A stretch of DNA of 64,000 nt from Bettongia penicillata ogilbyi (GCA_023548195.1 JAJHZJ010000009.1:6842215-6906214); one strand, 5' to 3'; counted from the first letter of the stretch, positions 20,190-30,000 are shown. Numbers and translations are program-made. Notes: generated by a model from the letters alone, not told the origin.

Positions 20190-20496
20190 TCTTTATTCTA
20201 GATTTATTGCTTAACAAATAGTCAACTCTACTTAGCCACTGTGCTAGGTACAAAAGAAGCATCAGGAATGGCTCTTGCCCACAAGAACCTCTAAATGTAG
20301 TTGCCAGGATGTGACATATGCACATAAGATAGTTACAGAACAGGACCATATAGCAGAATTTGTTAAGTGGTGTAGTAGAGATCACAAACATGGTAGGGTT
20401 AATGAAGGAAGAAGCTGGTGTAGGCTGGAACCATAAAGAAGGCTTCAAAGAAGAGGGAGAATTTGAAGGAGGTTTTGGAAGGTTGGTTAGAATTTG
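20190..20496 (+). mobile_element. Ancient 'T element'
   Basis: CACTGTGCTAGGTACAAAAGAAGC, GCTCTTGCCCACAAGAACCTC, ACACTTAAG-like remnants, then GAACCATAAAGAAGGCTTC and GAAGGAGGTTTTGGAAG. It ends at the GA microsatellite, which probably grew within its purine-rich part. Confidence 0.6.
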
Positions 20497-20551
20497 GAGA
20501 GAAAAGAGAGAGACAGAGAAAGAGAGAGACAGAGAGAGAGAGAGAGAGAGG

Positions 20552-20621
<70 letters not shown>

Positions 20622-20703
20622 GAGAGAGGGAAAGAGAGACAGAGAGACACGGAGAGACACAGAGAAAGACAGAGAGGAAGAGAGGGAGAGAGGGAGAGAG
20701 AGC
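20497..20703. repeat. Long (GA)n/(TC)n microsatellite
   Basis: About 207 bases of nearly all-purine sequence on the + strand. Its core 20556-20618 is 63 bases of uninterrupted AG. Flanks carry GACA, GGGA and GGAA variants. Translations on both strands are long low-complexity R/E or S/L frames and should not be taken as genes. Confidence 0.98.
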
Positions 20704-20769
20704 AAATAGAACAACAGAGGTAAAAATGAGCATAGTTTTGTGGAGGAGAGGACAAGATAGGATGTAACC

Positions 20770-21005
20770 ATCTTTATTCTCTACATCTGTTCAATTATCA
20801 AGTCCTATTGATTTTTCCTTGGAAATACCATTTCCTTTCCAATTCCACTCACACTACACAAGTCCAGGCCCTTGGAGTCACGCATAGATGGTTTTGAAAA
20901 CCTCTTAAATACTCTTCTTTCTCCCTCAGGGGAGAGAGGTCGTGTGTGTTACAATCCTAGTAATCTTCATTAAATATTGCTTTCAAGTCGCCACCCTGCT
21001 CAGAA
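20770..21005 (+). mobile_element. Probable LINE-2 3'-UTR portion
   Basis: TCAATTATCAAGTCCTATTG, TTTCCTTTCCAATTCCAC, AGTCCAGGCCCTTGGAG, AAGTCGCCACCCTGC: blocks resembling L2 'caccaagtcctgtcaattc' and 'ttcaggccctcatc' in the right order, but diverged. Confidence 0.45.
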
Positions 21006-21479
21006 AACACCATGTCATTATTTTATACCCAGAGAGGATTTGCCCCTAGGCACACAGTTGATCCTTAGCAGAACTGGGTCTAAATCCCAAGTTTACAGGT
21101 GGCAGAAAGAGCCGTCACTGCTGAGGATACCTTTCCTACCTCACTTTCTCCTTCTACTTTCTCTCCCAGCTTACCCTGACCTGTTCCAATCTGAGACCTG
21201 GACCTGAGAGGTGTCAGAAGACACCACCACCGAGAGCTTATTTCCTCCCAGTCTTCCCCTTTTGTCTGGGCTCCTTGGCTGCTCACACAACTTGGATAAG
21301 ATGAGAATCAATGACAACTCCTTCTGATGAGAAGGAAGACCACCAGGATTTACCATCTGCCCTTGTCTATTCCCTATTATTACCTAGCACTGTCATGTGA
21401 CTTACTTAGGTAACCCAAGGATCCTTGGCCCTCACTATCCATCATACGACTGCACCCTTTGAACTTTTGGGTCTTTCCA
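21006..21479. other. Unassigned non-coding stretch
   Basis: No repeat or gene recognised. Short opposed frames at 20977-21207 and 21080-21286 have no domains. Confidence 0.4.
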
Positions 21480-21650
21480 TCTGCCCTGTAACTAAAATTT
21501 CTTTTATATAATCTTCTCCCCAATTAGAGTATGAGCTCCTTGACAGCAGGAACTGTCTTGATTTTTCCATCTCCAATGATGATCTGTATCCACAGTGCTT
21601 GGTGCATTGTAAGTGCTTAATAAATGCTTTTTTATTCACTCCATTCATTC
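21480..21650 (+). mobile_element. LINE-2 3' end
   Basis: TAGAGTATGAGCTCCTTGACAGCAGGAACTGTC, TGTATCCACAGTGCTTGGTGC, TTGTAAGTGCTTAATAAATGC. A clear L2 terminus. Confidence 0.9.
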
Positions 21651-22377
21651 TTTTTCCAGGGCTCCATATTGTTCAATTTCCTATGAAATCAAGACTAATA
21701 TCTTTTGACAGACTTCATATACTCTGACCTCCAATTATAATCAAACATATCTAAGCATATGTCCTACAACTTCCTAACATAGGATCTTTCACCAACTTCA
21801 AATGTACCAAACAGGGGCACCTTCCATGCAGTAGGCCATGTGCTTTGGCTTTTTTCAGAGGGATATGTGCTTTGCTGGGATGAATCAGCAGCTCCGAATG
21901 AGTCTTGTGGATGTCTGTGATTGAGGCATGGTGTCAATCATAGTAGACCACCAATCATCATGGGCTTGAACTCCAGTGGAGGAGCTGTCCTATGTTTTAT
22001 GTTGTCTGTAAGAACTATGAAAACAGTTCCACTCTCTCTCTCTGGGGATTTTCTCTGTTGAGTTTCTTTGCCAGTGCTTTTTCTCCCTTGGAATTCCAGC
22101 AAGCGGCAGAAGAGTCACCCACCCCCACCCCTAGGAACAATGGAGGCTTGCAGCCTAAGCATATAGTGAGTCTGAGTCTCCGGTTGCTCCTCTGTTTCCT
22201 TCCCTGTACGAGAGACTCCTGATTAACCATCCAGAGAAATGAACGCACTTTTAGGGCTGGTTGCTGTATTGTGAATCTGCGAGTGTCTTAGCTTGGTGCT
22301 GGATGCATAGTGGGAGGCGACTTCCATAATAGCTTGGTTCTTAGAGATGACCGTTGCCAGAGCATCCTGTAGGTGAA
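21651..22377. other. Unassigned non-coding stretch
   Basis: 21690-21815 has LINE-2-like wording (TCAAGACTAATATC, CTGACCTCCAATTATAATC) but no terminal block. The remainder is unassigned. Confidence 0.4.
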
Positions 22378-22482
22378 GACATTTGAAGGAGAAGAAGAAA
22401 GAAAGGAGGAAAGAAAGAATGAAAGAAAGGAGGAACAGAAGAAGGACAAGAAGGAAGAAACAAGGAAAGGAAGAAACCAGCT
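22378..22482. repeat. Purine-rich (GAAA/GGAA)n tract
   Basis: About 105 bases that are almost all A or G on the + strand (AGGAGAAGAAGAAAGAAAGG, AAGGACAAGAAGGAAGAAAC). Reverse-strand translation gives an S/F/L low-complexity frame. Confidence 0.9.
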
Positions 22483-23516
22483 CTGCTCTATCAGGCCTGG
22501 AGATCCAGACCTTGTGAGTTGGTTCTGGTGAACGTCAAGCAAATCCCCAAACTCGCCAACGGTCTTTATCTTTAAGGGATGAAGGGATGATAGTCTAATA
22601 GAACTCCTTTACATTTGTGCGCTTGTTAATGCATGCCTATGAGTCTTTTGTGTTTGCACATTTTCTGTGGTGGAAGAAATAAATCTATCTCATGAGCACT
22701 TTATGATTATTTTTTCTTTGGACTTTGTGTTTTTCTTCTCTTCTGAAAAGTCCCTCCTTCATCTTATCCTTATCCAAATTTTACTTCCTTTCTCTTCAGC
22801 CTGGACAGCTGATCCCCAGATAAACCTGAGTTGGTGAGTATGCAGCCACATATCCCAGAATGCAGGATTCCTAGGACCCAGGTGGGACTGTCACTGATGC
22901 TTAAATCCTTTGCTTAATAAGCATCTTGCTTTAAAAAAAAAAATCCTATTCCTCCAAGTCCCATTTTCTCCAGGAAGTCATGTTCCTCAAGTTTAGGCCT
23001 GTTGAATTCCTAAAATTCCAGAGTCAGAGTTAATATCCTTGTTCTGAAATTTTCAAACTTTTCCTGGGGAAGAAAACCTCTCTTTCAAAAATATAATTCA
23101 AAATCATTAAAGATAAAAGCAGAGCTATCTATGAGCCAATACTCAAACTGATGTGAAGGAACTGCAAGTATTTGGAAATGAATTTCTGGAGCTCTCATCG
23201 GAATTTGAAAGGTCTGTGGCTACAGATCTCTTATGGAGGAGACTCAGAGAAGTATTTGACAAGCTTTAAGCAAATTAGCTGAGACTAACTGTAAACTTAC
23301 ATTTGGCAGACACTGGGAAAATTATTTTCATTTTTACAGAAAAGAGAAAAACTATTTTTTCAAAGTATTGTCTTGGGCATTCAGAATATCACTGGAGCTA
23401 TTGTCCCAAACTTAAGGAAAAATGACAAAAATAACAGCACTGAAGAGCACAGTGGAATGGATTCAAATCCATATTGTCATGAATTGGGCATTTACTTGTC
23501 ACCAAATATACCATTC
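22483..23516. other. Unassigned non-coding stretch
   Basis: About 1 kb with no recognised repeat or gene. A short A-run lies at 22933-22944. Confidence 0.45.
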
Positions 23517-23612
23517 GATCAATTAGCTAACATTTATTAAGCACCTACTATATTCTAAGCTCTGTGCTAATCTGGGGATTCACAAGAAACAGCACTGTTA
23601 ACAAAAGGACTT
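23517..23612 (+). mobile_element. Ancient 'T element' 5' part
   Basis: AGCTAACATTTATTAAGCACCTACTATATTC, CTCTGTGCTAATCTGGGG, CACAAGAAACAGC. Confidence 0.75.
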
Positions 23613-23929
23613 TGAGGTCCTCAGAAAATTATTTTTCTCATAAATCATAAATGAGGAAACATTGTAAATCCCATTAGACCTTAGATTTCTGTGGGAAGGG
23701 AATGAGGATCATTCTTTCTCCATGATGGGCAGTGTGGTATTGGGATACTAGCATTTTGCAAAACCCAAAGGGCTATATAAATACATATTTACCATTATTC
23801 CTAGCCTCACTGAAGCAGGCAAAGCAATATGATGTGTGTGTGTGGGGTAACTCATCTAGTGATAGGACTATGGTTTGTGTTCATTCTAATACGGGGAAAT
23901 TAAAAAAAAAACCTTAAAAAAGTCAATTT
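23613..23929. other. Unassigned non-coding stretch
   Basis: No repeat or gene recognised. An A-run occurs at 23901-23911. Confidence 0.4.
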
Positions 23930-24245
23930 ATTTGACTGTGTATATACACATATATACACAGTGTTTGTATACACACACATATGTATATATACACACACCC
24001 CTATAACATATATATACACACATATATATGTACTATAGGACATATACAATATATATATGTATGACATTCACAATATATAACCCATATATACACACAATAT
24101 ATATGTATATATACACATGTGGTAGATATGGCATATAGACAATATATATGATGGATATGTCATAAAACAATGTATATGCTTGTTTATATATACATGCGGG
24201 TACATACATATATATAGTTATATATGTATATATATATATAGTTCT
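23930..24245. repeat. Long alternating TA/CA/TG tract
   Basis: About 310 bases dominated by TATACACATATA, ATATATGTAT and CACAATATATAT units, ending in GTATATATATATATAG. Purine and pyrimidine alternate over most of the length. Confidence 0.95.
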
Positions 24246-24378
24246 AAAAAGTCATAGTATAGTTTTAAATTAAAGTTTAAAGTTACACTAAGACTCTTGA
24301 ATCATCCTGTATATATGGTAAATGCATATTTATGCATATATATTTATGCAAATACATACTTGCTGACTCCCATATTTT
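24246..24378. other. AT-rich non-coding spacer
   Basis: No repeat family recognised between the TA/CA tract and the antisense L1 tail. Confidence 0.4.
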
Positions 24379-24532
24379 TTCTTCTTAATAGTATTTTATT
24401 TTTCCCAATTACATGTAAAGACAGTTTTCAACATTCATTTTTTTTAAATTTTGAGTTCCAAATTTTTCTCCCTCCCTTTCTCTCCTCCTCAAGACATTAA
24501 GCAATCTGATATAAGTTATAGATGACTCCCAT
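24379..24532 (-). mobile_element. Marsupial L1 3' tail, antisense
   Basis: TATTTTATTTTTCCCAATTACATG, AGACAGTTTTCAACATTC, TTTTGAGTTCCAAATTTTTCTCCCTCCC: the reverse complement of the purine-rich L1 3' end and its A-rich terminus. The same tail type recurs at 51525-51690. Confidence 0.85.
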
Positions 24533-24744
24533 TTTTTAAAAAAAAAGTTAGGGAAAAGAAAATGGTATAATTCCTGAAAAACTTTAGAAAAACGTATTAT
24601 TTCAATGGGAAACAAGCAAAGTGTTAAATATAAAATCACCAGCAGATTGTTTTCCCCTTCTTGAATAATTAATAGAACAGGGTCAGAAGGAAGAAAATAT
24701 TTCTACTTTCCTGCACACTGAAAGAGATCAATATATTTTTGACA

Positions 24745-25145
24745 AAATCTTCAACAACCCTGGTTTTTCCACTGGCATCTCAAACTCAACATGTCCAAAC
24801 TGGGACTCATTATTTTCCAGTCTAAACCCCCTACTCCTTCAAACTCTCTTTTTCTTCTGAGCAACCTGGAGGTCATCCTTGACTCTTTCTATACCCACTT
24901 TCTACCCACATCAATATTTAAATAATTATCCAGTCTTGTTACTTCCACAACATCTTTCATATTTTCCCCTTCTTGTTACTCAGAGGATCACTTTCCTAGC
25001 TCAGGTTCTCATCATCTCTTATTTAGCATTTGTAAAAGACAGTAATTAGTCTCTTTCCATCCAGTTTAACTGATCGTCCCCGTTCCCCCCACCCCAATCT
25101 AATCCATTCTCCATATGACTACCAAACAATCTTAAAACATGGGTG
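24745..25145 (+). mobile_element. LINE-2 3'-UTR portion
   Basis: CCACTGGCATCTCAAACTCAACATGTCC, AACTGGGACTCATTATTTTCC, CTGGAGGTCATCCTTGACTC, CACAACATCTTTCATATTTTCC, AGCTCAGGTTCTCATCATCTC, CTACCAAACAATCTTAAAACATGG. Long and in order; the 3' terminus is missing. Confidence 0.85.
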
Positions 25146-25189
25146 TGATTGTGCCACATCCAATGAAGGGTGGACATCCAAAGAGGGAT

Positions 25190-25420
25190 GGGATGGGGGA
25201 GAGGAAATGAAACACTGCCTGCCTTCAAGGAGCTTATATTTTATCAGGGGAGAGACTTACGGAGGTCCAGGGAAAGCCTTATGTAGCAGGTGCTGCTTGA
25301 GTGAAGTCTTGAAGAAAAATGTGGGATTTTAAGAGGCAGAGGTGAGGAGGGACAGAATTCCAGGCATAAGGGATAGCCAGTGCCAAAGTATCATGAAGAG
25401 AGATGGTGTTCAGTGTAAGG
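25190..25420 (+). mobile_element. Ancient 'T element', middle part
   Basis: CTGCCTGCCTTCAAGGAGCTTATATTTTATC, AGTGAAGTCTTGAAGAAAAATG, GGCAGAGGTGAGGAGGGACAG, ATTCCAGGCATAAGGGATAGCC. Same blocks as 5990-6120. Confidence 0.75.
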
Positions 25421-25529
25421 AATGTCTTGAATTTCTGCTATGGGAGCTTCTTTATGTGCAATTTTGGAGAGGTGGGCTTTTAATCCCTTGCCTTCTTTTT
25501 TTAAGGGAAGAGACCATTGGTACAAGATA

Positions 25530-25826
25530 ACATTTGAAGAGCTGTCATGGGGGAATAGGGATTAAATTTGTTCTGCATGGTGGCTCAGAGAGGAAAACAA
25601 AGCGTAAGAGCTGGAAGTCAGATTTAGTCCCAAAGAAAGGAAAAACTTTTAAACCATAGCATTTGGAATTGATTAAATGTGGAATGAATCAGAGGTGATG
25701 ATTTACCCGTCACTAGAAACAGAAAACAGAGTGACTTAGTTGTTGCAAATATCATTTCACAGAGGAATATTCAGGTATGGGTTAGACTAGATGGCTTTGT
25801 AGATCCCTTTTAAAACTAAAATACTT
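25530..25826 (+). mobile_element. CR1/L3 LINE 3' end
   Basis: GGAATAGGGATTAAATTTGTTCTGC, AAGTCAGATTTAGTCCC, GGAAAAACTTTTAAACC, AATATTCAGGTATGGGTTAGACTAGATGGC. Ordered as in 6660-6965. Confidence 0.75.
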
Positions 25827-25831
25827 AAAAA

Positions 25832-26082
25832 TAATAACTAGCATTTATATAACACTTTAAGGTTTGCAAGGTACTTTTACAAATATTTTCTCATTTTATC
25901 TTCTCAACTCTAGGAGGGTAGGTGCTATTATTATCTCCATTTTGCAGATGAGGAAACTGAGGCAGACAGAGTTAAGTAACTTCTGTCAGGTCACACAAGT
26001 ATTCTGAAGCCAAGCTTGAACTCAGGTCTTCTTAACTCCAGGTCTAGCTCTCTATCCATTGGGTCACCTAGCTACCGCATTT
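25832..26082 (-). mobile_element. MIR-type SINE, antisense, near full length
   Basis: AACTAGCATTTATATAACAC, TTTAAGGTTTGCAAGGTAC, TTATTATCTCCATTTTGCAGATGAGGAAACTGAGGC, TTGAACTCAGGTCTTC, CTCTCTATCCATTGGGTCACCTAGC. One of the best-preserved MIR-like copies here. Confidence 0.92.
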
Positions 26083-26119
26083 TAAGATCCTTCCTGAATC
26101 AGATTCTGTGACATCTCTG

Positions 26120-26440
26120 CAACCTAACCTAACCAGACTCAACAATCCATCTCCGTCTGTCTGTCTCTGTGGCCTAAACTGTCCTTATCTCTTACCTTGT
26201 TCACCCCTCCTTTGAGGACCTGCTCTGGTGCCCCTATGTAAACCATCCATGATGTTAATGTTTTCTCTTTCCTCAAATAACTACCTATATTTACTCCTCT
26301 GTACATATCCTATTCCCCTAGGGCAATATAAACTCTTTCAGGGTAGGGATGGTTTTGTCTTGGTTTCCTCAGAACCTGGCACAATGCCTAGGACAGATCT
26401 GGCACTTCACAAGTGTGTGTTGGAATGAATTGAACCCTTG
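26120..26440 (+). mobile_element. LINE-2 3' end
   Basis: Ends with AATATAAACTCTTTCAGGGTAGGGATGG, TTCCTCAGAACCTGGCACAATGCC and GGCACTTCACAAGTGTGTG. The upstream pyrimidine-rich part (CCTCCTTTGAGGACCTGCTC) fits the L2 3'-UTR. Confidence 0.7.
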
Positions 26441-26998
26441 CTCAACGTGCTGTGAGTGGACCCTCTAATATAGACCCTGCCATCCAGGAAACTATTGGCC
26501 AGTAGCTCACAATGAACTATGTTTTAGTCATAACAGGACCAGAAAACACATATTTCACCTTAAAATATGAAGCTCGTCCACCCAGGCCTCCCTCCTAGGA
26601 CTTAATAACCCTAAAGCCAAAGAAAAATTTATAGCCTCTTCCGCATTTTGTGATCTATTACTTTGGCTTCTAAATATTCATTAGAAAAATAATAAAGCCA
26701 CGAAGTTAAGGATCTGAATAACTTTATTGATAAGAGACTTTGGGGTTGACATAATGCATGTCTTAAATCATCTTCTAAAGACCAGAAAGAGCCTTGGCAG
26801 GAAGCCCTTGCAAGCAAGCATGGAAAGCACTTCCATTCAAATTGGCTACAGCTGGATCAAGGACATGGCCTAGAACTACAAAATGGGGCATTAATGTACA
26901 GGGGGGTTCCCTTGGTGTGAGATTTTGGGGAGATCTTAGGAAAAAAAGATCTTTTCTGTTTGTATACAGGGGCTTGATAACATGTAATTATTTTATTC
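26441..26998. other. Unassigned non-coding stretch
   Basis: No repeat recognised and no credible frame. Confidence 0.4.
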
Positions 26999-27196
26999 AA
27001 CAAACTCCTACTTTTTGGGTGGAACCAAATTCAAACTCCTTAGCTTAGCATTCCAGGTTCTCTATAATTGGACCCCAAACTCACTTTTCTAGCTTTATTT
27101 CACACTATTCCCTCTCCATATACTCTGTGCTCTACCTAGATTGGATTATTTACTGTCTTGTGAGGCCTTTTGCTCACATTCTTTCCTGTAAGCAAA
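26999..27196 (+). mobile_element. LINE-2 3'-UTR portion
   Basis: CAAATTCAAACTCCTTAGC, TAGCATTCCAGGTTCTCTATAATTGGACCCC, TTTCTAGCTTTATTTCACAC, CCATATACTCTGTGCTC. Matches the L2 segment 'tttaaagccctccacaatctggctcc ... ttattacac'. Confidence 0.8.
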
Positions 27197-27887
27197 ATTT
27201 ATAGAACTCTGAAACTATTGGTATACCTTACAGAGCTATCACAAGACTGCCATGAGCTGATTCACCATTTCTATTTTCACATTGTCCCTGTTGATGATAA
27301 TTTTCCATAGCTCAAATCTATCAATTTAAAATTTATATCTTTGTGGGCTTTTTATGTAAAAAGGAATTTGCAAACGCTGAGCAACTTATGAATAGAAAAT
27401 GAGTTGCATTACTTAATATTTTAATTTGGCTTAGATTCCATATATTCTTATTCGTAATCAGTTTAAAAAGTTGCAAATAGCTTAATTATGCCATCTTCTT
27501 GTTCCCCAGATTAAATACATTTTTAGTACAAATTCTGGAAATTAGAAAAGAGAATAACTATGACTTTGGAAATGCTCTACTTTGTTTCATTAATTTTGTT
27601 CTGGATGTGCCCTAGGATCAGAAGGCCATGAATTCATTCATTCATTCAACAGATATTGGATGGCAAGAAGACTGGATCCAATACCATGTGGGGATTAGTT
27701 GAAAGAACTTGGGATATCTATCCATTCATTGATTCGTTTATATGGTTTTAAAAATTCTGAATCCCCCCTATTTTGCCCAGACTAGAAACATGACATGCCA
27801 TTTTGATAAGCATAGAATCTTTTGCCTGTTGCATTTCTGGCCTGAGCCCAGTTCGCCCTTCTTTGCGGCCTGATGCCCTCTGACCAC
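27197..27887. other. Unassigned AT-rich non-coding stretch
   Basis: No confident repeat. CATTCATTCATTCAACAGATATTGG at 27635-27660 may be the start of a decayed T element. 27280-27500 is AT-rich unique-looking sequence. Confidence 0.4.
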
Positions 27888-28060
27888 ATTGCCATTTCCT
27901 TCTCCAACTCATTTTAGAGTGAGGAAACTGAGATAAACAGGGTTAAGTGACTTGACCAGGGTTACACAGCTAACAATTGTGTGAAGCTAGGTTGAACTCA
28001 TGAAAATGAGTCTTGACTCCAGAACAGTACTCTATCCACTGTGTCACCTAACTGCCCTCG
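27888..28060 (-). mobile_element. Marsupial tRNA-derived SINE, antisense
   Basis: TGCCATTTCCTTCTCCAACTCATTTTAGAGTGAGGAAACTGAG, TTAAGTGACTTGACCAGGGTTACACAGC, GTCTTGACTCCAGAACAGTACTC, CCACTGTGTCACCTAACTGCC. Confidence 0.9.
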
Positions 28061-28418
28061 TATACAAATTACCATGATATAAAATACAATTATAATCAAT
28101 ATATAATAGAAATATGAACAAAATGCTAATGAAATCCATAGAAGAAAGAAGACATTTCTTAATAGAGAAATCAGGAAAGGCTTCAAGGAGGAGTCTTTGT
28201 CATTGGAGGTGGGCCTTGAAGGATGGATATGATTTCAATGAGCAGTTATAGGAGGGGTAGGCATTCTAGGTTTAAGAAGCAATATGAGCAAAGGCATGGA
28301 TACAGGTAACCTTGGGGGACGTCAATTAATCCAGTTTAGCTAGAACATTGAGTGTAAGATAAGGTTGGAAAGGTGGATTGGGGCCATATTGTTTGCAGAC
28401 CATTATGTTATCTTCTAT

Positions 28419-28598
28419 TAGACTGTGAGATCCTTGAAGGTAGACTCTGTCTTTTGCCTTTCTTTGTATCATTTCACTGATGTCATGGTCTTCTTTGAAA
28501 AGGAAGGACAACACATACAACATACAATCCCTAATGCTTAGCAAGATGCCTGGCATATGCTAGATGCATAATAAATGCCTGATGACTGACTGTTGACT
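28419..28598 (+). mobile_element. LINE-2 3' end, nested and itself interrupted
   Basis: TAGACTGTGAGATCCTTGAAGG, TTTTGCCTTTCTTTGTATC, then a foreign 54-base block (28477-28530), then AATCCCTAATGCTTAGCAAGATGCCTGGCATATGC and ATAATAAATGCCTGATGACTGACTG. Removing the block gives continuous L2. Confidence 0.85.
28477..28530 (-). mobile_element. RTE-linked SINE fragment, antisense, inside L2
   Basis: CACTGATGTCATGGTCTTCTTTGAAAAGG followed by AAGGACAACACATAC is the reverse of the RTE-SINE 5' end (gtttgtcctt ... aagaggaccatgacatcag). A third nesting level inside 28419-28598. Confidence 0.8.
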
Positions 28599-28682
28599 GA
28601 AGTCACAGAGGGCCTTGACTACCAGGCTAAGGAGTTTGGAATTTTTTCAGTTGGTGATGAAGAGAAAGTGAAAATTTTCCAC

Positions 28683-28957
28683 AATCTTAGGGAACATCCC
28701 AGACATTTTATTTAATTTCAGTAAAATTAGCACTTTTCCATTCCTCTCACTCTTCTGAAGACTCAACAGGCAGGGGGATTCTCCCCTCTCCTTTCTTTTT
28801 TAAAATGATAAATTTTGCCTTGTCTTTGGTTTTAACATCATATAGTATATGCAGTAATAAGCTCTCCCTTGAAACAAAGAAAAATGATCAAGGAAAAGCA
28901 ACCCATGTGGTAACTATGTTTTATGCAACATTACATATCCATAGTCCTCCACTTTCT
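28683..28957. other. Unassigned non-coding stretch
   Basis: No repeat or gene recognised. Confidence 0.4.
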
Positions 28958-29205
28958 ACGAAAGGCTTTGATTTGAGTGAGGGAGGGCTGTGCAAGCTCT
29001 GGCACTTCCTCCTCCAGAGCCATCTGGGTCCAATTACCTGATATTCATCAGGACGACTGGAGATGGCCCAGGATGCAATGTGGGGCCCTGACCATGTTAG
29101 GCTAAGGTCTTAGTTTGAGTGAGATACACCCATTCAAGGAATAGGCCTCTTTAAGTGGTTACTCAAGGGATGACCTCTTTGAATAAAAAAAAAAATCAAA
29201 CTGTG
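28958..29205 (+). mobile_element. RTE-linked marsupial SINE, 5'-truncated
   Basis: GATTTGAGTGAGGGAGGGCTGTGCAAG, TCCTCCAGAGCCATCTGGGTCC, CATCAGGACGACTGGAGATGGCCCAGGATGC, AGTTTGAGTGAGATACACCC and an A-tail AATAAAAAAAAAAATC at 29182-29199. Confidence 0.85.
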
Positions 29206-29322
29206 AGGAGAAGACATTCAGGGTTCCTAGGTGAAATAGAATTAGTTACTATTTAGTATTTGCATTCACTCTGTGCTAGGTGGGCAGGGATCTGTTGTCC
29301 AATCTGTGGGCTCTAGAGTGAA

Positions 29323-29343
29323 TTGGGCTTAAGGCTTGGTCTT
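29323..29343. repeat. 21-base inverted motif, left arm
   Basis: TTGGGCTTAAGGCTTGGTCTT is the reverse complement, with two mismatches, of the unit repeated at 29561-29600. Confidence 0.8.
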
Positions 29344-29422
29344 CCTCCCTCACTCAAATCAAAGTTAACTGCAAGTCATGCCGTCATCTTGATGTCATGA
29401 TCCTCTTCCAGAAGGAAGGACA
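29344..29422 (-). mobile_element. RTE-linked SINE 5' fragment, antisense
   Basis: CCTCCCTCACTCAAATCAAAG, TAACTGCAAGTCATGCCGTC, TTGATGTCATGATCCTCTTCC, AGGACAAACACAACC: reverse complement of the RTE-SINE 5' half. Confidence 0.85.
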
Positions 29423-29560
29423 AACACAACCTGTGAGTGAGTGGCAGCCCCTCTTGTCTCTTCCTTGTCCTTGCCTGGGGTGTTCTACCCAGCAGAAGGC
29501 ACACTACCATGGCCAAAAGTTGCCTTTTTTCCTTTTGGTTTACCAGCCAGATTTCTTGCT

Positions 29561-29603
29561 CAAAGACCAAATCTTAAGCCCAAAGACCAAATCTTAAGCC
29601 CAA
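29561..29603. repeat. 20-base perfect tandem duplication
   Basis: CAAAGACCAAATCTTAAGCC occurs at 29561-29580 and again, identically, at 29581-29600, at the 3' side of an antisense RTE-SINE. Confidence 0.97.
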
Positions 29604-29806
29604 TACACATTGCATCCTGGGTCACCTCCAGTCATCCTGATGAATATCTGATCACTGGACCCAGATGACTCTAGAGGAGAAAGTGAGGCTGGTGACCTTG
29701 CACAGCCCTCCCTTCCTCCCTCAAAACAAAGTCAACTGCAAGTCATGTCATCATCTTGATGTCATGATCCTCTTCAAGAACAAAGGACAAACACAACAAC
29801 TGAAAG
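29601..29806 (-). mobile_element. RTE-linked marsupial SINE, antisense
   Basis: CATTGCATCCTGGGTCACCTCCAGTCATCCTGATG, ACTGGACCCAGATGACTC, GGCTGGTGACCTTGCACAGCCCTCCC, CTGCAAGTCATGTCATCATC, TTGATGTCATGATCCTCTTC, AAAGGACAAACACAAC. Nearly the whole element except its A-tail. Confidence 0.92.
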
Positions 29807-29854
29807 ACCTCTCTTTGACTTTTCTTTTTCAATTTTAATTGACTTTTTAATGTC

Positions 29855-30000
29855 ACATTTTCAATATTTCCCTATGTGCTTAGCACAATACCTGGCATAT
29901 AGCAGGTGCTTAATAAATGTTTGTTTCTACTAGCTGTGTGACCTTGGGCAAGTTACTTAACCCTGATTTCCTTATCTCCTCCCTCCAAAAAAAAATAAAA
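29855..30000 (+). mobile_element. LINE-2 3' tail followed by SINE 3' fragment
   Basis: 29855-29925 is an L2 end (CTTAGCACAATACCTGGCATATAGCAGGTGCTTAATAAATG). 29926-29999 is a tRNA-SINE end (CTAGCTGTGTGACCTTGGGCAAGTTACTTAACC) closing with an A-rich tail. Confidence 0.85.

Larger units (their letters stand above)
28140..28682 (+). mobile_element. Ancient 'T element', later part, interrupted
   Basis: 28140-28418 (AGGAAAGGCTTCAAGGAGG, GGTGGGCCTTGAAGGATGG, AGGAGGGGTAGGCATTCTAGG) resumes at 28599 with GTCACAGAGGGCCTTGACTACCAGGCTAAGGAGTTTGGAATTTTTTC. An L2 tail sits between the two halves, and that tail is itself interrupted. Confidence 0.7.

Noticed and set aside
20167..20771. Many long overlapping frames (up to 188 codons) on both strands around 20.2-20.8 kb
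   Set aside because: They are translations of the GA/TC microsatellite (Arg-Glu or Ser-Leu repeats). Being open in several frames on both strands is what a dinucleotide repeat produces.
22288..22542. Reverse frame rich in Ser/Phe/Leu
   Set aside because: Low-complexity translation of the purine tract.
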